A stretch of 64,000 nt of DNA from Lutjanus erythropterus (lineage: Eukaryota > Chordata > Actinopteri > Lutjaniformes > Lutjanidae): NCBI GenBank assembly GCA_020091685.1, contig CM034607.1:11603884-11667883 (forward strand). Direction: 5' to 3'. A program made the translations under genes and the position numbers. The notes under the pieces were generated by a model. The model did not search any database. It was not told the origin of the DNA and worked only from the letters and a program-made list of their open reading frames with translations. Below are positions 43,216 to 56,235 of the stretch, piece by piece; position 1 is the stretch's first letter, and each line of letters starts with the position of its first letter.

Positions 43216-46200
43216 TCTTATTTTCTTATTTTCTTATTATTTGCTGTGTTGGGACATTTCTGGCCATCATCCCCTGTGCAGTGGTGTATAGCTACCAGCC
43301 AGTCAAGAGTTGAGGCTGAAAACCAGTGTTACATTGCTGTCTCCATCTCGTTCCTCTGCTCTCTGTCTGTGAGAGCTGCAGAGAGATAAACACACCTACA
43401 CACACACACAAGCAGAGCAGACTGAGGGCCGATTTGGCTGCATTCACACAAAATCCAGAATGAATGGAGGTGTGGGCATGTTTATTCATGCTTTACAACA
43501 TAACTGCTGTGAAACAATCACTTCTCCTTTGCATGGTGGGGTTTAAGGTTGGGCGATGTTAAAAATTTTCCAACTGATCATCATCAGCCCACCCATCAGC
43601 AGTTAGCGATATCTTCAATGTTTAATCAACTGTTCCCAAGATGAGGAATGAACAATCTGAAATAAAACTTAAATAACTTCCTAGAGAAACCCAAACACTG
43701 CTGAAGTTTTGAACCCAGTGTTTGACTGACAGGCAATCACAGGGAAACAAAAGCAAACACAACAAGATGTACCTCAGAGCAAAGATTAAATCTGAAAAAG
43801 AAGTAACTCACGAACTAACATCACGCAGTGTGAAAGATCACTCTGGTAATATACACCTTTGCCAGTTTGTAGACAGATCCCCGGCACACAGTCACTTCAA
43901 ACTCCTCCAAAATGCTGCACATACGTGGATACCTGCTGCAGCTGCGTCCACAGATGCAAATCACAGACAGGCAGTGGGATGGACACTTACACGCTGCTAA
44001 CCAGCTGACTCTAGTGTTGCTAGGTTACTTGGTGAAGTAGGTTACAACATGTAGAACATCTTTGCATAAATCTCACGTGGGTGTTCATACACCATGCGAG
44101 ACAGAGAGAGAGAGTATTATGGGATATCTATTGGGATCAATAAAGAGTGATCAGCCTCTGCTCATTATCTGAGGGTGCAGCCATGTCAGCAATACAACAA
44201 GATTAGGACTTATTTGTGTGTGTTTAGTCGAATATGTTTGAAATACAAATGTGAGCATGTTTGAAATGCAAATGATGTATACATGCAAAATGTATATGTG
44301 TATTTGCATAATGTATGTGTGTGTTGGGGGAGCGATTGTGCTTTGATGTAGGATTGCCATGTACATTAGCTTTGAGGGCAGAGCCAATACAGAGGTGGGC
44401 CATCCCCTTTGCTTTCCTTTCCTTTGGTCTAATGTCTTTTCCTGTGCTTTCCTTTCCTTTCCTTTCTGTTGGAAAAAGTTGGGAGTCTCAACTTTTCCCA
44501 TTCCTTTCTTTCCTGTTCTGTACTTGCCCTTCTTTTCCTCTGATTTCCTCTCCTCTCCTTTCCTTTCCTCATATTTCCTTTTTCTTTTTATACCTATTAC
44601 ACTTCCCTCCTCCCAGTCTCCCTTGCTGCACCTCCATGAAACTTCTTATCAGAGTAAACTAATATCAGTGCTAAAGCTGTGGTGTACAGTCTGGTGCAGT
44701 CTAATATCGAACAGATGGAGGAGGCTTAATAACACTTAATCTCATTAAGGTGAAAAAGAAATAGTTTAGCAGCCATCTCGGCTAAACGGGAAATGTTTAC
44801 ATCATTTAGTTAAAAGGCAGGCTCAGTGTCCGCTGTGCCACACACCGCATGAATCAATAGCCGGATGGATTTTACAACATGCACACTCACACACACACAC
44901 ACACACACGCAGGTACAAAAACACACACAGCAACCTACAGATACACACAGAAAGATGAAAACCGTGTCGTGCGGAGAGGTGTTCTGTCACTCATGGCAGC
45001 AGGGACACAGCTGTGCAATGGGTGAGAAGTGACAGGCAGTGAAAATACGGTGTTTTGTGGTAGAGAGCGTGTGTGCATGTGTATCTTCTCCAGAATGATC
45101 CGTTTCTAACACAAGCTCACTCTGCTCAAGTTAAGAAGTGAGTACAGAGCTCTGCAGTAGATTACAGTTACAGTAGATTTCCCAGATATTTTTGTGATTA
45201 CATTAAGGTAGTCTAAGTGTTTTAAGGAGCATTATGTAATAATTATGCATCCAAAAATGAGTACTGCAGTTGAAATAGAGAGTTGGAGTCACAGACGGTA
45301 CATTAAAAAGGTTGGAATTCTATTAAACTTACAACCTATATATAGTTGAAGTCAGTTGTTACCCCTCGTAGTGTGAAACAAGAAACTTACTTAGGAACAG
45401 TGATGCTTTCAGTTAAATGCTAATATCAGCATGTTAACATGCTCACAGCCTCATTCATAAACAGTGCATACTGTATGCACAATTTTGTGCCTAAAGAGTG
45501 CAAATAAATGTTTTGCGAACAAATCTGGGCAATACTTTCTTACCTGAATTTGTTCATACTCAGCAAACAAATTCAGAAATGCCTCAGACCATATGTACAC
45601 ACAAATGATGAAGGCCTAAATGTCTTAGAAAGTGTTGGAACACACCTTTGACCAAATGCAGAGCATATTAAACCACATTCATTAAAAAGGCTATAATAGA
45701 AGTGTCTGAAGTGTTTTTATGATTGTTTTATCTTGTCATCCTGCTGTTTTAATAGATTTTATTAGATTTTTCTTGTTTTTATTGTTTTATCATAAATGTC
45801 ATGATTATCTGCTTTTATGATGAGCACTTTGTATTGCATTTTAATGTGGTAATTGTGCTCTAAAAATAAAGTATTATTCATTCACGTTCAATTCATTTGC
45901 CTTGGTTTTGTAGCACAAGCCTCTGTTTTTTGTATTTTTTTTTAACCATTGTCACTCAAGAGGAACAACTTCAGAAAAGTGCCTCTTCTGGCTTCCATCA
46001 CTGACAGTCTTCTTCTATACTGCATGATGTTTTTTTGTTTTTTTTGTAAATTATGGTCTGTCACAGTCATTTTCAGTGTCCAGTGCAACACACAGGCTCA
46101 CTGGCAATCAAGACAGTATTGCTCAAATGTGGATCAAGATTCTGTAATTTTTCTGGCTAAAAATGTTTTCAGAAACATATGTTAGTGACTGGTTAGCTGC

Positions 46201-46239
46201 AATGCGAGGAAGGTTGTGGCCAGACAGGCCCTGAGCTGA
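43216..46239. other. Non-coding, no recognised gene
   Basis: Includes a pyrimidine-rich (CCTTT)n-like tract at about 44400-44620, (CA)n at 44888-44909 and the repeat fragment at 45231-45365. No exon recognised. Confidence 0.5.
45231..45365. repeat. Second, partial copy of the 3537-4155 element
   Basis: GAGCATTATGTAATAATTAT, then AATGAGTACTGCAGTTGAAA, GAGTTGGAGTCACAGAC and TTGTTACCCC align in order with 3541-3672. The matching right end is not evident, so this is a fragment. Confidence 0.65.
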
Positions 46240-46560
46240 CTGGATGAGTGGATGAGCTCATCCATGATGAGCTGAACGGACGAGCCAAAACCAACTCAAA
46301 ACGGCAGTCTACAAACCAATGGTGGGCTCACACCAAATTTCAAGACAATCCATCCAACAGTTGTCGAGACATTTCACTCAAAACCACTGGGCGCTGGCCC
46401 TGAAAAAAATCAGGGGAGCAGCAGTAGGATTCATTCTTTGGGAGCCATGAAAGTCAATATAAATTTGATGTTGACATGTTTCAGTCTAAACCAAACTGGT
46501 GGGACCAACAGACCGATTGCCATGCATAGAGCCTCACTGTGACCTGAACTCTAAATATAA
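46240..46560. repeat. Dispersed fish repeat (CCATCCAACAGTTGTCGAGA)
   Basis: CAAGACAATCCATCCAACAG, TTGTCGAGACATTTCACTCA, GCAGTAGGATTCATTCTTTG and CCATGAAAGTCAATATAAAT form a familiar interspersed teleost repeat. Family name not assigned. Confidence 0.6.
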
Positions 46561-48496
46561 GACAGCCACAGACAGGCCTTGCACAGCCACAGACCTCGAG
46601 AATTTAATTAGGATCCGAATAGCAGTCCACTTCCTTGTTTTGGTACGATGTTCACACCAATGAAACAAACTGGACACTGGGGTCAAGTGTACTCAGTTTG
46701 GGGCCTGGGTCCCTGGTGTGAAAGCCCCCCTTTGTCTTGAATTCAATTATGTTTTGAAAAAATTCAATTAACACAGCTTTGAAACAAAGTGTTCAATTAT
46801 CTTAATGTCCTTGGTTAGCATTCAACAACCTGAAAGCCTTGCAACTAACTTCCACAGAACTTCTGAAGACTAATGACTTGACTCTGGCTTGCCTTCACAC
46901 ACCTCGACTTGAGTGCATTTTTTTTTGTTGTCTCAGGAAAAGATACAAAAGTCTCCAAAGGTACAACCACGCCCTGAGAACACTGCATGTGACATTGTTT
47001 CATAGAAAAAGTTTCTCATTTACAAGCTCCCAAAACAGCTTTACTTTGATTTTTCCTTCTTTCAGTGGAGATGAGCGACGTATGTAATTCCATTAATGCA
47101 TCGCTTACGCTGCCAGCTAAAAGTCATCTGTTTCACTTAGTGTTCAATGTGTTGGCGCTGCTCTGTGGCTGGCTTGTGTTATTACTGTACTCCTTTGTGT
47201 CAAGTGTGTGTCAGAGAAAGGAAACAGAGGAGAGCAAAGGTGGGAAAAGACTACCTTGAAATCCAGCCCATCGCACCTCCAGAGGTTGTAGCTGTGCGCG
47301 ATATGAATGTATAATTCTGCTCACTCAATTCATATTCAGCACACAGCAGCACGCTCTTCTATTAGCCTAATATTATCCAAATCAAATTAACTGAGAGTAA
47401 TTTCATTTCTGTAATAGATACTATCTAATAGGATATGCACACTGCCATGTAGCATTACAACCAATGTTCTTTCAAAAAGACAGTTAGTCATCCAACACTG
47501 ACAGTACCTGACATTTAGTTGTGTCATTTAAAGTCTCGTACTCACATGCACATTTGAATTGCAGAAATTGGTGTTTTGGTTTATGGCCGCCTACAAACTC
47601 GGCACAGTGAAAAGTCAGCAGTGTTATAAATGGAAAGGTCCTCTCATTCATTCCACTCGCCATTCATAGTTAAGAATCAATGAGAATTGCTCGCAGAAAA
47701 CGAGGAAGAGAGCGATAAAAAAAAAACAGAGAGTGACATTCAGGAGTCATACATTGAGGCTGCAGACAAAAGAACAAGTATCGCTACGGAGGAGAAGTGA
47801 AAAAGTACTCTGCCATTGTTCCCGGTCTCATTATGAGACACAAAATCGGCGCAATCTAACCAGGCAAAACAATGAGACCACACGAGAGCGGGGGTGAAAA
47901 GAAGAGGGAAAACAGGAGATAATGAAGACTTCATTAATCAGCGCTGATGCCAGCCCTCATTTATCATGCCATTGTTGAAACCAATACAAATTCCACCGCT
48001 GAGATGTCCTTAAAAATGCTTGATTGCGGAAACTTTTCCTCTTGCTGTCACACTGACATAATCTGTGTGGCTGCACGCTGAAAGATTTGTTAGAGCGGGG
48101 TTCCAAAAGTCTCTACACAGCGGCCTCGGGTGAAGTTTACAGGTGGTACGTACGTTAGGTTTCCAATCAATTCAATGGTGTAGAACAGGAAGATTTGAAT
48201 GCGGAGTGAAGGGAATGGCAATGTCCTCCTGCTGTTGGAGGCTCACTGTGCCTTTGATTTTTATAGCACAGAAAACTGCCGGTTTAATAAAAATGTTAGT
48301 GAGATAAAATTGTCAGACACAATGAAAACGAGTCTGCAGTCTAATAAAATTGTCAAAGAAAAGATCAAGGAAAGCGGCAGGTTTACTAAGGGTTATGTGG
48401 AATGAATAATGCAAGAAAGCTCATTTTGTTTTGGGGTATGGCAACTTAGAACAACGTAGAGAGTCTGAAACATTGTGAAAACAAAAATGACTCTAT
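46561..48496. other. Non-coding, no recognised gene
   Basis: No repeat family recognised over most of it. 47290-47480 is an AT-rich, non-repetitive block that could be a conserved regulatory element, on appearance only. Confidence 0.4.
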
Positions 48497-49074
48497 TAAA
48501 GGGAGAGTCTGGATTATTTGAAGTATGGTTGATAGCTTCTTAGCTACAGCAGACGGTGGTTGGCATGGCCTAGTTAGGAGAAGCAGAGAGGGGTGCTAGC
48601 ATGGCAGCTAGGCCATTTACTGCTGTGAACACAGCGCAAAAAGGTTTACCTAAAAAAATCAATATTGGTTTAAGCATACGCACAGTATATGTTTTACTTT
48701 GCCATCAAACAGCCTTTTCAGACAAGGAACCACCGGGAGTTGCTGGTTCCTTGATAGTTGATCTTATTATTTGACTTTGGTGTTTTAAAAGTTTAATTCA
48801 GATTCACTGAAGTCACACAATAACACAAACAAGCCAACAGATTCAGGCAGCAGTAGATCAGCAACCCCGTATTCTGCAACACAAAATACAGATTTTGCCT
48901 ATGAAGTTTGGTATTTGGCTTGTATACTGGTGGTTTACCTTATGAAAAGGCTGTTTGATGGCAAAGTAAAATGGTTACAATAGTCTAAATAGAGCATACA
49001 CTTAAACTAACAACACTAACAATTGATAAGTACCTTAAACATCCCCACTTCAAATAATCCAAACTAACCCTTTA
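48497..49074. mobile_element. Palindromic MITE, GGGATAGTTTGGATTATTTG family, copy 1
   Basis: Starts TAAAGGGAGAGTCTGGATTA and ends TAATCCAAACTAACCCTTTA. Inner pairs include TTTGCCATCAAACAGCC with GGCTGTTTGATGGCAAA. About 578 bp, TA at each end, no coding capacity. Confidence 0.85.
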
Positions 49075-50165
49075 AACTTTAAAAAGCATCAATTCATGCA
49101 TTTTAAGTCCCTGGACTAAGATACTTAAAAAGGTCGGTCATTTTGCACCACCAATAAAGTGACATGATAAAACTAAAACACAGAAATGCTTAAACACGAG
49201 TTGTGGCCTTTAAAAATTTACCCAGTGAACCACTGAACAGATTTTTCAAAAATACATGTCACTTTCAAAGAAGGACACAGTTGCCTCCACTTGCATAATT
49301 TGCTTCAATTACTTTGGCATACTCTGTGCTGGTGGCTTGTACCGTGTCTTGACAGTGACAGTTACATCGACAGGATTGCGTTGTTTAGACGGCGTCTGCC
49401 TGTATCCACTGGAGCAGTGCTGAGTGGTAGAAACAATGAGCTGTTCAAATCTCTAGTTTGCTTCTTTTTCAGAGCTAAAGGATGTTGTTTTTATGAGCTC
49501 GAAACATGTTACAAGCAAAATGGTGAAGTTTTACATGTGAAGTCCAAAAAAAGGAATAGCTGATTATAAATGAAGAATGTATCAAAGGACAGGTTCACAT
49601 TTTTCTGGTCTGTCTGAAAATAACACTCACATGTCCATCTGTACTTAAAGAGAGTTCTTGGTAACTTGTTCCTTCTGTAGGGGTAAGGAGCAAAACCCAC
49701 AGTAATCATTCTGTGCAAAAGTGCGGTTTTAAAGTATCGCCAAAGTTAATATGTGGCCTCAGCAGTCTGACTTAATCAAATCAAGTGGCTATCTCCCAAA
49801 ATTAGTCAATTATTAGTACAGTATTCCCTCATGAATAATATTCTTCCACTGCAGTTCAGCAAGGAACTTGATTTTTCCTAATCAGACTAGTAAACTCTCT
49901 TAAGAGTTTTGGTTACATTTTTGCACAGAACAAAGACTGTCGAGTTTGTTTCCCATCACTCCCATTAGAATCATATTAGGAAATGATTTCTTAATGGCTC
50001 GTCAAGTCAATTTGATCTACAGACGTATATAGTGCCAAATCATTACAGAAGTTATCTCAGGGCCATTTAATACACAGCAGGTCCAAACTCTACTCTTTAT
50101 AATATTATTTAGCACTTGGCAACAGTGGCAAGGAAAAAAACCCTTTGGCAATGAACCCCCCGAAA
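49075..50165. other. Non-coding, nothing recognised
   Basis: About 1.1 kb between two MITEs. An open frame of 90 codons at 49291-49563 has no recognisable domain. Confidence 0.45.
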
Positions 50166-50171
50166 TTAGAA

Positions 50172-50655
50172 TTGGGTATCGTTACATTTTACCTGGAATT
50201 CAGTACCAGTACACAACACTCTCCCGCGTGCTCTCTCTTTCTCTCTATACTCTCTCAACCAGATGTGCTCCCAGGTATAAACATTTGGTAATGATTGATT
50301 TAATGCTGTGATTCCTAAACTGGGGGGGGGGGGTTCAGAACCACTGCAGGAGGGGGTGTGGATGACCAGGGGAGACATATATACGGCAAAACAAAGTTGA
50401 ATGAATGTGATTTATGTTGGGAAAATAAAACAGACGACAGTTTGCTGATACTATCATCCTCACCTTTATTTCAGTAAAAATCAGCTTCACTGCTTTTCAG
50501 TTGCTTCCCTTATTATGGTTCATGAATGATAATAAATTAAGGGGGACACAAACTTTTTTGGCTTCTGAAGAGAGGGGGGTGCCAGAAAAAGTTTGGGAAC
50601 CACTGATTTAATGTGAATTGACACACGCTAGTACCAACTGATTCGGTCGATGCCC
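50172..50655. mobile_element. MITE with GGGTATCG-type ends, interrupted by another MITE
   Basis: Left end TTGGGTATCGTTAC with AATTCAGTACCAGTACA; right end GTACCAACTGATTCGGTCGA then TGCCC, roughly reverse-complementary. TTAGAA occurs directly on both sides (50166-50171, 50656-50661), suggesting a short target-site duplication. The 300-bp element at 50306-50605 is inserted within it. Confidence 0.6.
50306..50605. mobile_element. hAT-like MITE with perfect 8-bp target-site duplication
   Basis: Starts CTGTGATTCCTAAACTGGGG and ends AAAGTTTGGGAACCACTG, inverted termini of the CAGTGGTTCCCAAACT type. Flanked on both sides by ATTTAATG (50298-50305 and 50606-50613), the 8-bp duplication expected for hAT transposition. 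Contains a G run at 50322-50333. 300 bp, no coding capacity. Confidence 0.88.
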
Positions 50656-50661
50656 TTAGAA

Positions 50662-51598
50662 GAACTGAGTTTGGTTCTTAGCCTTACCCCCCACCACAGG
50701 TCAAGGGGTCACAAATTTTAATGCAGTGGATACCTCATTTGGAATACAAAAAAGTTAATAGATAAATAGTAATTATCTCAGAAAAGAATAGGCTGAGTGT
50801 GATAATGAAATTATGGCTGCATGCTCACTTGATAAATGAGGTCTATGTGCTGCTTCTCTGAGAAGTCTCTGTTCTTGGAGAGCCAACTTCAGATCCACAG
50901 ATAATCAGGATGGTGGAAGTAGTGGAGTGGAGAGGAAAACGCTAATGAGTGCTAATGAGTTGAGAACTCATGGAAACAGCCACTTGATTACCTGCCCGAG
51001 TCGCAGTAATGGAAGACAATGCACCCATGATTAGTGTGTTTCCAACAGTAAAATTGCAGTGAGTAGTGTGCAGTTTTTTGTGCTGCATCAGTCTCTCTGT
51101 GTCGTTTTTATCTCAGTCTGTGTGAGCTGTGTTTGTGTGCTAGGGGACTTATCATTCTTCTAATGTCACACAGCTTCACAGGCGTGCGATTTTGTGTATA
51201 TGTGTATGTGTGTGTTTGCATGTGTCACTGAGTATAGCGAGGTTGGTCTGTCCATCACCCATCAATGCAGACAATAAAAGACAGCCGTGAGCCCTCATGA
51301 GAAATATCCACAATCAGAGAGAAACGCAGAGAGCTGGGATGACTCAGAGGGACACGCTTAGCAAAACTTTCTGAGGAATTTCGGATCTCTGGTGAGTTGG
51401 GGACTGAATGAATGACAAGCCATCTGTGGGAAACAGATGAGCGAGACATCCACAGCTGAGGAAGTCTTCCAACACAGAGGGAGAAGCTATATTCAGCAAA
51501 CAGGGAGGCAAAATCCACCTTAACTCAAATTTCCACGTTTGTAAAGGAGCCTGTCCATCTGCTACAGGATGGAATTATTACTTTCTTCAGGAAATCCT
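50662..51598. other. Non-coding, nothing recognised
   Basis: About 0.9 kb with no repeat family or exon recognised. Confidence 0.45.
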
Positions 51599-52433
51599 TA
51601 ATGGGACAGTTTGGATTATTTTATGTGGGGTTGTATAAGGTACTTATGCCAGTCGGCAGGCCTCCAGTTTGGTGAAGCAGAGAGGAGTACCAGCATGGAA
51701 GTTTAACAATGTACTGCTGTTTACAGGGTCAGCAACAAAAGGTATTTCAGCCACTTAAAAAGGTTCACCAAAGAAAAAAAATCTGTACTTGCATTAGTAT
51801 ATGCTGTATTTAGAATATTTTCACCTCTTTGCCATCAGACGGCCTTTTTTTCACAACAAACTGCCATTAAAGGAGCCAAATATTGCTCTCTCCAAACCAA
51901 CCAAACTCCATATGTGAAATCAGTCATTTTACCCTGCAGAACACAGCAGTTGCTGGTCTACCGGTGCATCGATCGGTTAGTTTGTTTGTGCTATTATGTA
52001 ACTTTGGTGAATCAAGACAATCCTCTTAAAACCCCAGAGTCAAACACACTAACAGATTGAGGCAGTCGTAAACTGGCAACTCCTATGTTCTGCTACACTA
52101 AAATTTGAGTTTTCTCCTCTGGAGTTTGGTTGATTTGGGGCTTTCCCATCAGGTAAGGCAAGGTAATGTGCTGAAAATATTAAAAAATATAGCATGCACT
52201 TAAACTGATGATTTTTTTGCTTTTTTTTTTTTTGATTTTTGGTGGACCTTTAATTAAGAGGCTAAAATTACATTTTGTTGTGCACTCTGTCCTCAGCAGT
52301 AGCTTCCCTACAGGTGCCCCTTTCTGCTTCTTCAAACTGGAGTGTACCGACCAGCATCTATAGTACGCAAGACAATGACTATCAATAAGTACCTAATACA
52401 ACCCTGCCTCAGATAATCCAAACTATCCCTTTA
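51599..52433. mobile_element. Palindromic MITE, copy 2
   Basis: Starts TAATGGGACAGTTTGGATTA and ends GATAATCCAAACTATCCCTTTA. The arm text GAGGAGTACCAGCATGGAAG and TTGCCATCAGACGGCC is shared with the other copies. 835 bp. Confidence 0.85.
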
Positions 52434-53404
52434 GTATTTTCTCCTCTAAGCAGGAACTCTGTTCTTTCCAGCTTAAGAAAAAAAATCTTTCTATTCTTGT
52501 GCACTGAGCACTGAGCACCAAAGATTACCAAAATCAAAAGGTAAGAAGCTTGCAGGAGCCCACTTCAAGGACAAAGTGCTGCTTCTTCTGAATGTTCGAT
52601 ATGAATTACTGTCCAACTGTAGTGTAATTGATTTTTCATTGTTTGTAGCTTAGCTGGCTTTCTAATTTTCCCCACATTCCTGGCTGGAAAACAAGCTGGA
52701 CACCTGCCATTCAGTTGCAGGAAGGAGGCAGGGAGAGAGGAGGATTATACAAGATGCAGATCCACGCAGGGGGAGAATAAATAGTAAAAATACATAAATA
52801 GCAAAGAGTAGTATTATTTTCCTTATTATGAAACACTTAACTCCCCCAAGTTTGGTATTGCCAAGGATGTGGGTTTTATTTGCACTAAAAACTGTAAGAA
52901 AATTAGCAGGCTTCAAATATGTTACCAATCGCTGTATAATTCTGTCGATATTTTGTCCACTTGTATTGTTGTCCCACTGTTGAACCTCAGAGCCACAAAG
53001 CAATTTAAGTTTTTAATATGGTGGTACACGGAACAACTCATAAGTGTTGGAACAGTGGTGATTCATTTAGCGGCCTAATTTTTTAATAGAAGTGAGTCTG
53101 CAAAGCACTGTTTGGTCCACGGAGTCATATTTTAGGGTAATGCTAAGAGATGTCAGAGCTTTTCAAGGATGGAGGTAATATTTTTCTCGCTTGAACCACT
53201 TGTGTTGCTACAGACCTCCTCTTTTAACCAGTAAAACTCTCTCACTGTACTTCACAGTGCTTTTAGAGGAGGTAAGAGGTGTAGTTTGGCACAAAGTGAA
53301 GTGTTGCACTCCAACAGCACTGCTTCATGTGGGTTTTATAAAACAGTCGTAACACAGCACCACATGTTTCATAAATCTAAATTCCCATCTGTTGCTTTAC
53401 AGCT

Positions 53405-53471
<67 letters not shown>

Positions 53472-54893
53472 TCGCTGCTAGTGACAAACCTCGAGAAAGT
53501 TATCACTTCACTCTGTGGCTCCACTTCAAGTCTACGGAGCGTTTTAGCTTCTTTCATCTGATTGTTTTGGTTTTCCAGTCCAAAAACTCCTCTTTCATTC
53601 ACTTAATTTCAGGCTTTAGCTGTTTTCAATGAAAAAGTGCAGATAAACCCACTATACGTACCTGCCCAACATTAAATAGTGGACAGAAATACTTAACAAC
53701 AAGCTGTGATCATAGTTGAGCATCTAGCAAGCAAATACTCTGTTGCATAAGAGCCAACCGTTTGCTCACAAAGTCGGCACAAATCATGTCACACAAAGTC
53801 AATTTTATTTACATTGTGCAATATCACGAATCACAATATGTGAGTTCCACATGCAGCAATCCATAACAATCGCATTTCCAACAAGAAAACACACCCAACA
53901 ATGTTGAGTTTCCAAAACTGATTAATTACTGCTGGATCAAACTCTGATGCAGCTGACCGTCTGATTTCAAGTCTGTGGGGATTTAGGCAGCAGATATTTC
54001 TTGCAAAAATCTTCCCAGTAAAATGACAAAAAAAATATGTTGTGATGTTTCATGATGTTCAGTTTTTTTCCAGAAACACAGACGACAGGCCAAACAAGCT
54101 TTGCAACTTCCATGGGTTGCTCTGAAACTCTAGCAGTGTGCAGGTGCACATCTTCCCTTCTTTAACACACACAGCGCCTGGAAAGGTGCATTCGCACACC
54201 ATATCAACACCAAAGTGTTTTGCTTTGATTGAAAAAAAATGTTTGGAAGTCATTTTGAGGCATTTTAATCATCATGTATTGTCTCCATTCGGTAATTATT
54301 TTACTGCACCCAATGTTCTGAAAATTCAAACACAGACTTGCAATTTAGTTATAATTTTCTTCTAAAATAAAACAAGCTGTTAGGATTTTGAAAGTTTTGT
54401 CAATATTCACAACTTTCTACAGTTTTTTCAGCAGCATACAAGCATTAAAAAATTCTATGCATGTGTTCAGAGATGCATGAAGCTGGGGGGTTGTAGGAGA
54501 ACAATGAAGCGATGAAGGCTGGAGTAGTAGTGCCGGCAAAAATGTCAATCTACTTTCACCCCTGATAAAGAGGATATTTTTTTTCTATGGTAATCATCAG
54601 GGAGCCAAAAACATGTGAAGCTGAGGGGTGACAGGAAACTAAAGCTGTGGGAGGAGAGTTGAGACAAGGTGCAGATGTGTTAAGTAAGCTTGGCGTGGAG
54701 GTTCATGAGCCTCGTTAGTTCTGCCTCTCACAGGAAGCTGATCTCTCTAATCAGAATAAGCAGCTTGTCAGTGCACACTTCTCATCATCTAATTAATCAC
54801 AATCAGACAGGAATCTACAACACATTAGCGCTACCTCGACATCATTCACATCATTCACATATGCGCGCACACACATGGCCTACACAGTGGCCT
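52434..54893. other. Non-coding with long (GT)n
   Basis: No exon recognised. The main structure is the (GT)n at 53405-53470. Confidence 0.5.
53405..53470. repeat. (GT)n microsatellite, about 66 bp
   Basis: Uninterrupted GT/TG run. All open frames across it are compositional artefacts. Confidence 0.97.
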
Positions 54894-55223
54894 TAAAGGG
54901 ATAGTTTGGATTATCTGAAGTGGGGTTGTATGAGGTACTTATTGATAGTCAGTGTATTAGCTGCAGCAGATGGAGGACGGCACATCCCCAGATTGGAGAC
55001 GAAGAGAGGAGTACCAGCGCAGAACTGCTGTGGACGGGGCCAACAACAGAAGGTATTTTAGCCACGTAAAAAAAAAAAAATCATATATAGAATATTGACT
55101 GCTTTATTTTGCTGTCAGACATCCTTTCTTGATGGGAAACAGCTTTAGAGATGATGGTACCGTGGGTGACTATAGAAAGTCCTTCATACAACCCCACTTC
55201 AAATAATCCGAACTATACCTTTA
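54894..55223. mobile_element. Palindromic MITE, copy 3 (short)
   Basis: Starts TAAAGGGATAGTTTGGATTA, then GTGGGGTTGTATGAGGTACT, and ends AACCCCACTTCAAATAATCC then GAACTATACCTTTA. 330 bp; the centre is deleted relative to copies 1 and 2. Confidence 0.87.
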
Positions 55224-56235
55224 GCTCAGTCAGACTGGCCATGAGTGTTTTTTCCCCCTAAATATACTCTTGGATGTGTGCAGGCATCTGTGGTGCGACC
55301 TCACTAAGTTTCAAGGGCGCCATGAAAGCGGAACGATTTGGGCTCATCACATCGATACTAACCCTTAACGGCCTTAACTTCTCAGCCAGCTGTGACGAGG
55401 GGGCAAAAAAACAACCTGGAGTCAATCAAATGAAAGATTAAATCACAAAAAGCTGAGAACGAGAGAGAGAAGTGGGAGAGGGGAGGCAGGGGAATCACTC
55501 GGGTGGGGAGAGGGAGCGATTTAAGGAGCACTGTCAACCACTCGTTCCCATTCTTGACTCCTCGAGGATCAGAGGGAAGCTCGGTGTCATTCGCCTGTCT
55601 GCTCTTTGATGTGTGCTGCGTGAGAGACGAGGCTCCCGGCCTTTCATGTCGTACTTTGTATTCAAGCATCCCAACCCTGGCGAGAATTACAGTAAGATAG
55701 TCATTTAGTTCAAGCTCATCACACAGCCGATTTGCTTCTTCAGAGGCATTCTGACTGTGCTTATGTTAAGGCTGCACCCACTTCTACAAAGGACATGAAG
55801 CTGTATTTCACTGCAATAAAAAAAAGGATGAAAATACAGATGGAAAATATCAAGTATCATATCGTTTTAGAGTGAATGAACTGCTCTCCAATATTCTCCA
55901 GTGTTCAGAAAAATAGTTTATTTTGCCCTTTAACCCACAAAATGTCACATCAATGTACAGAATTGGATAGCAGTAAAAGGGTATGCAGTGATTTCCTGAG
56001 CCAAAGGTACATCTTTGCCCGGACTAATAGATTTAATATAAAGCAAAGTAGATTCTAAAGGTCAGTGCTTTGTTCAGTTCACAATCCTCCACTGACGGTC
56101 AAGAGCTCTAGACCGTAACACTGGTATAAATTCATCGAGCTACTTTTAGCTCCGAGAGAAGACAGCTGCTTCTGATTGGCTTGATCCAATCTGCATGAGG
56201 ACCATGATGCTGAAAATGGAGTAGTGTATCCACCT
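55224..56235. other. Non-coding, nothing recognised
   Basis: About 1 kb between MITE copies 3 and 4. Slightly more GC-rich at 55300-55700 but no exon or promoter signature I can support. Confidence 0.4.

Noticed and set aside
53286..53632. Cys-Val or Thr-His repeat frames across (GT)n tracts
   Set aside because: Translations of a dinucleotide repeat. The same applies at 42870-43134, 22114-22347, 25052-25253 and 62296-62484.
55300..55700. Slightly GC-richer stretch as a possible dlgap3 promoter or first exon
   Set aside because: No CpG island, no clear donor with an open frame, and no family sequence; insufficient support.
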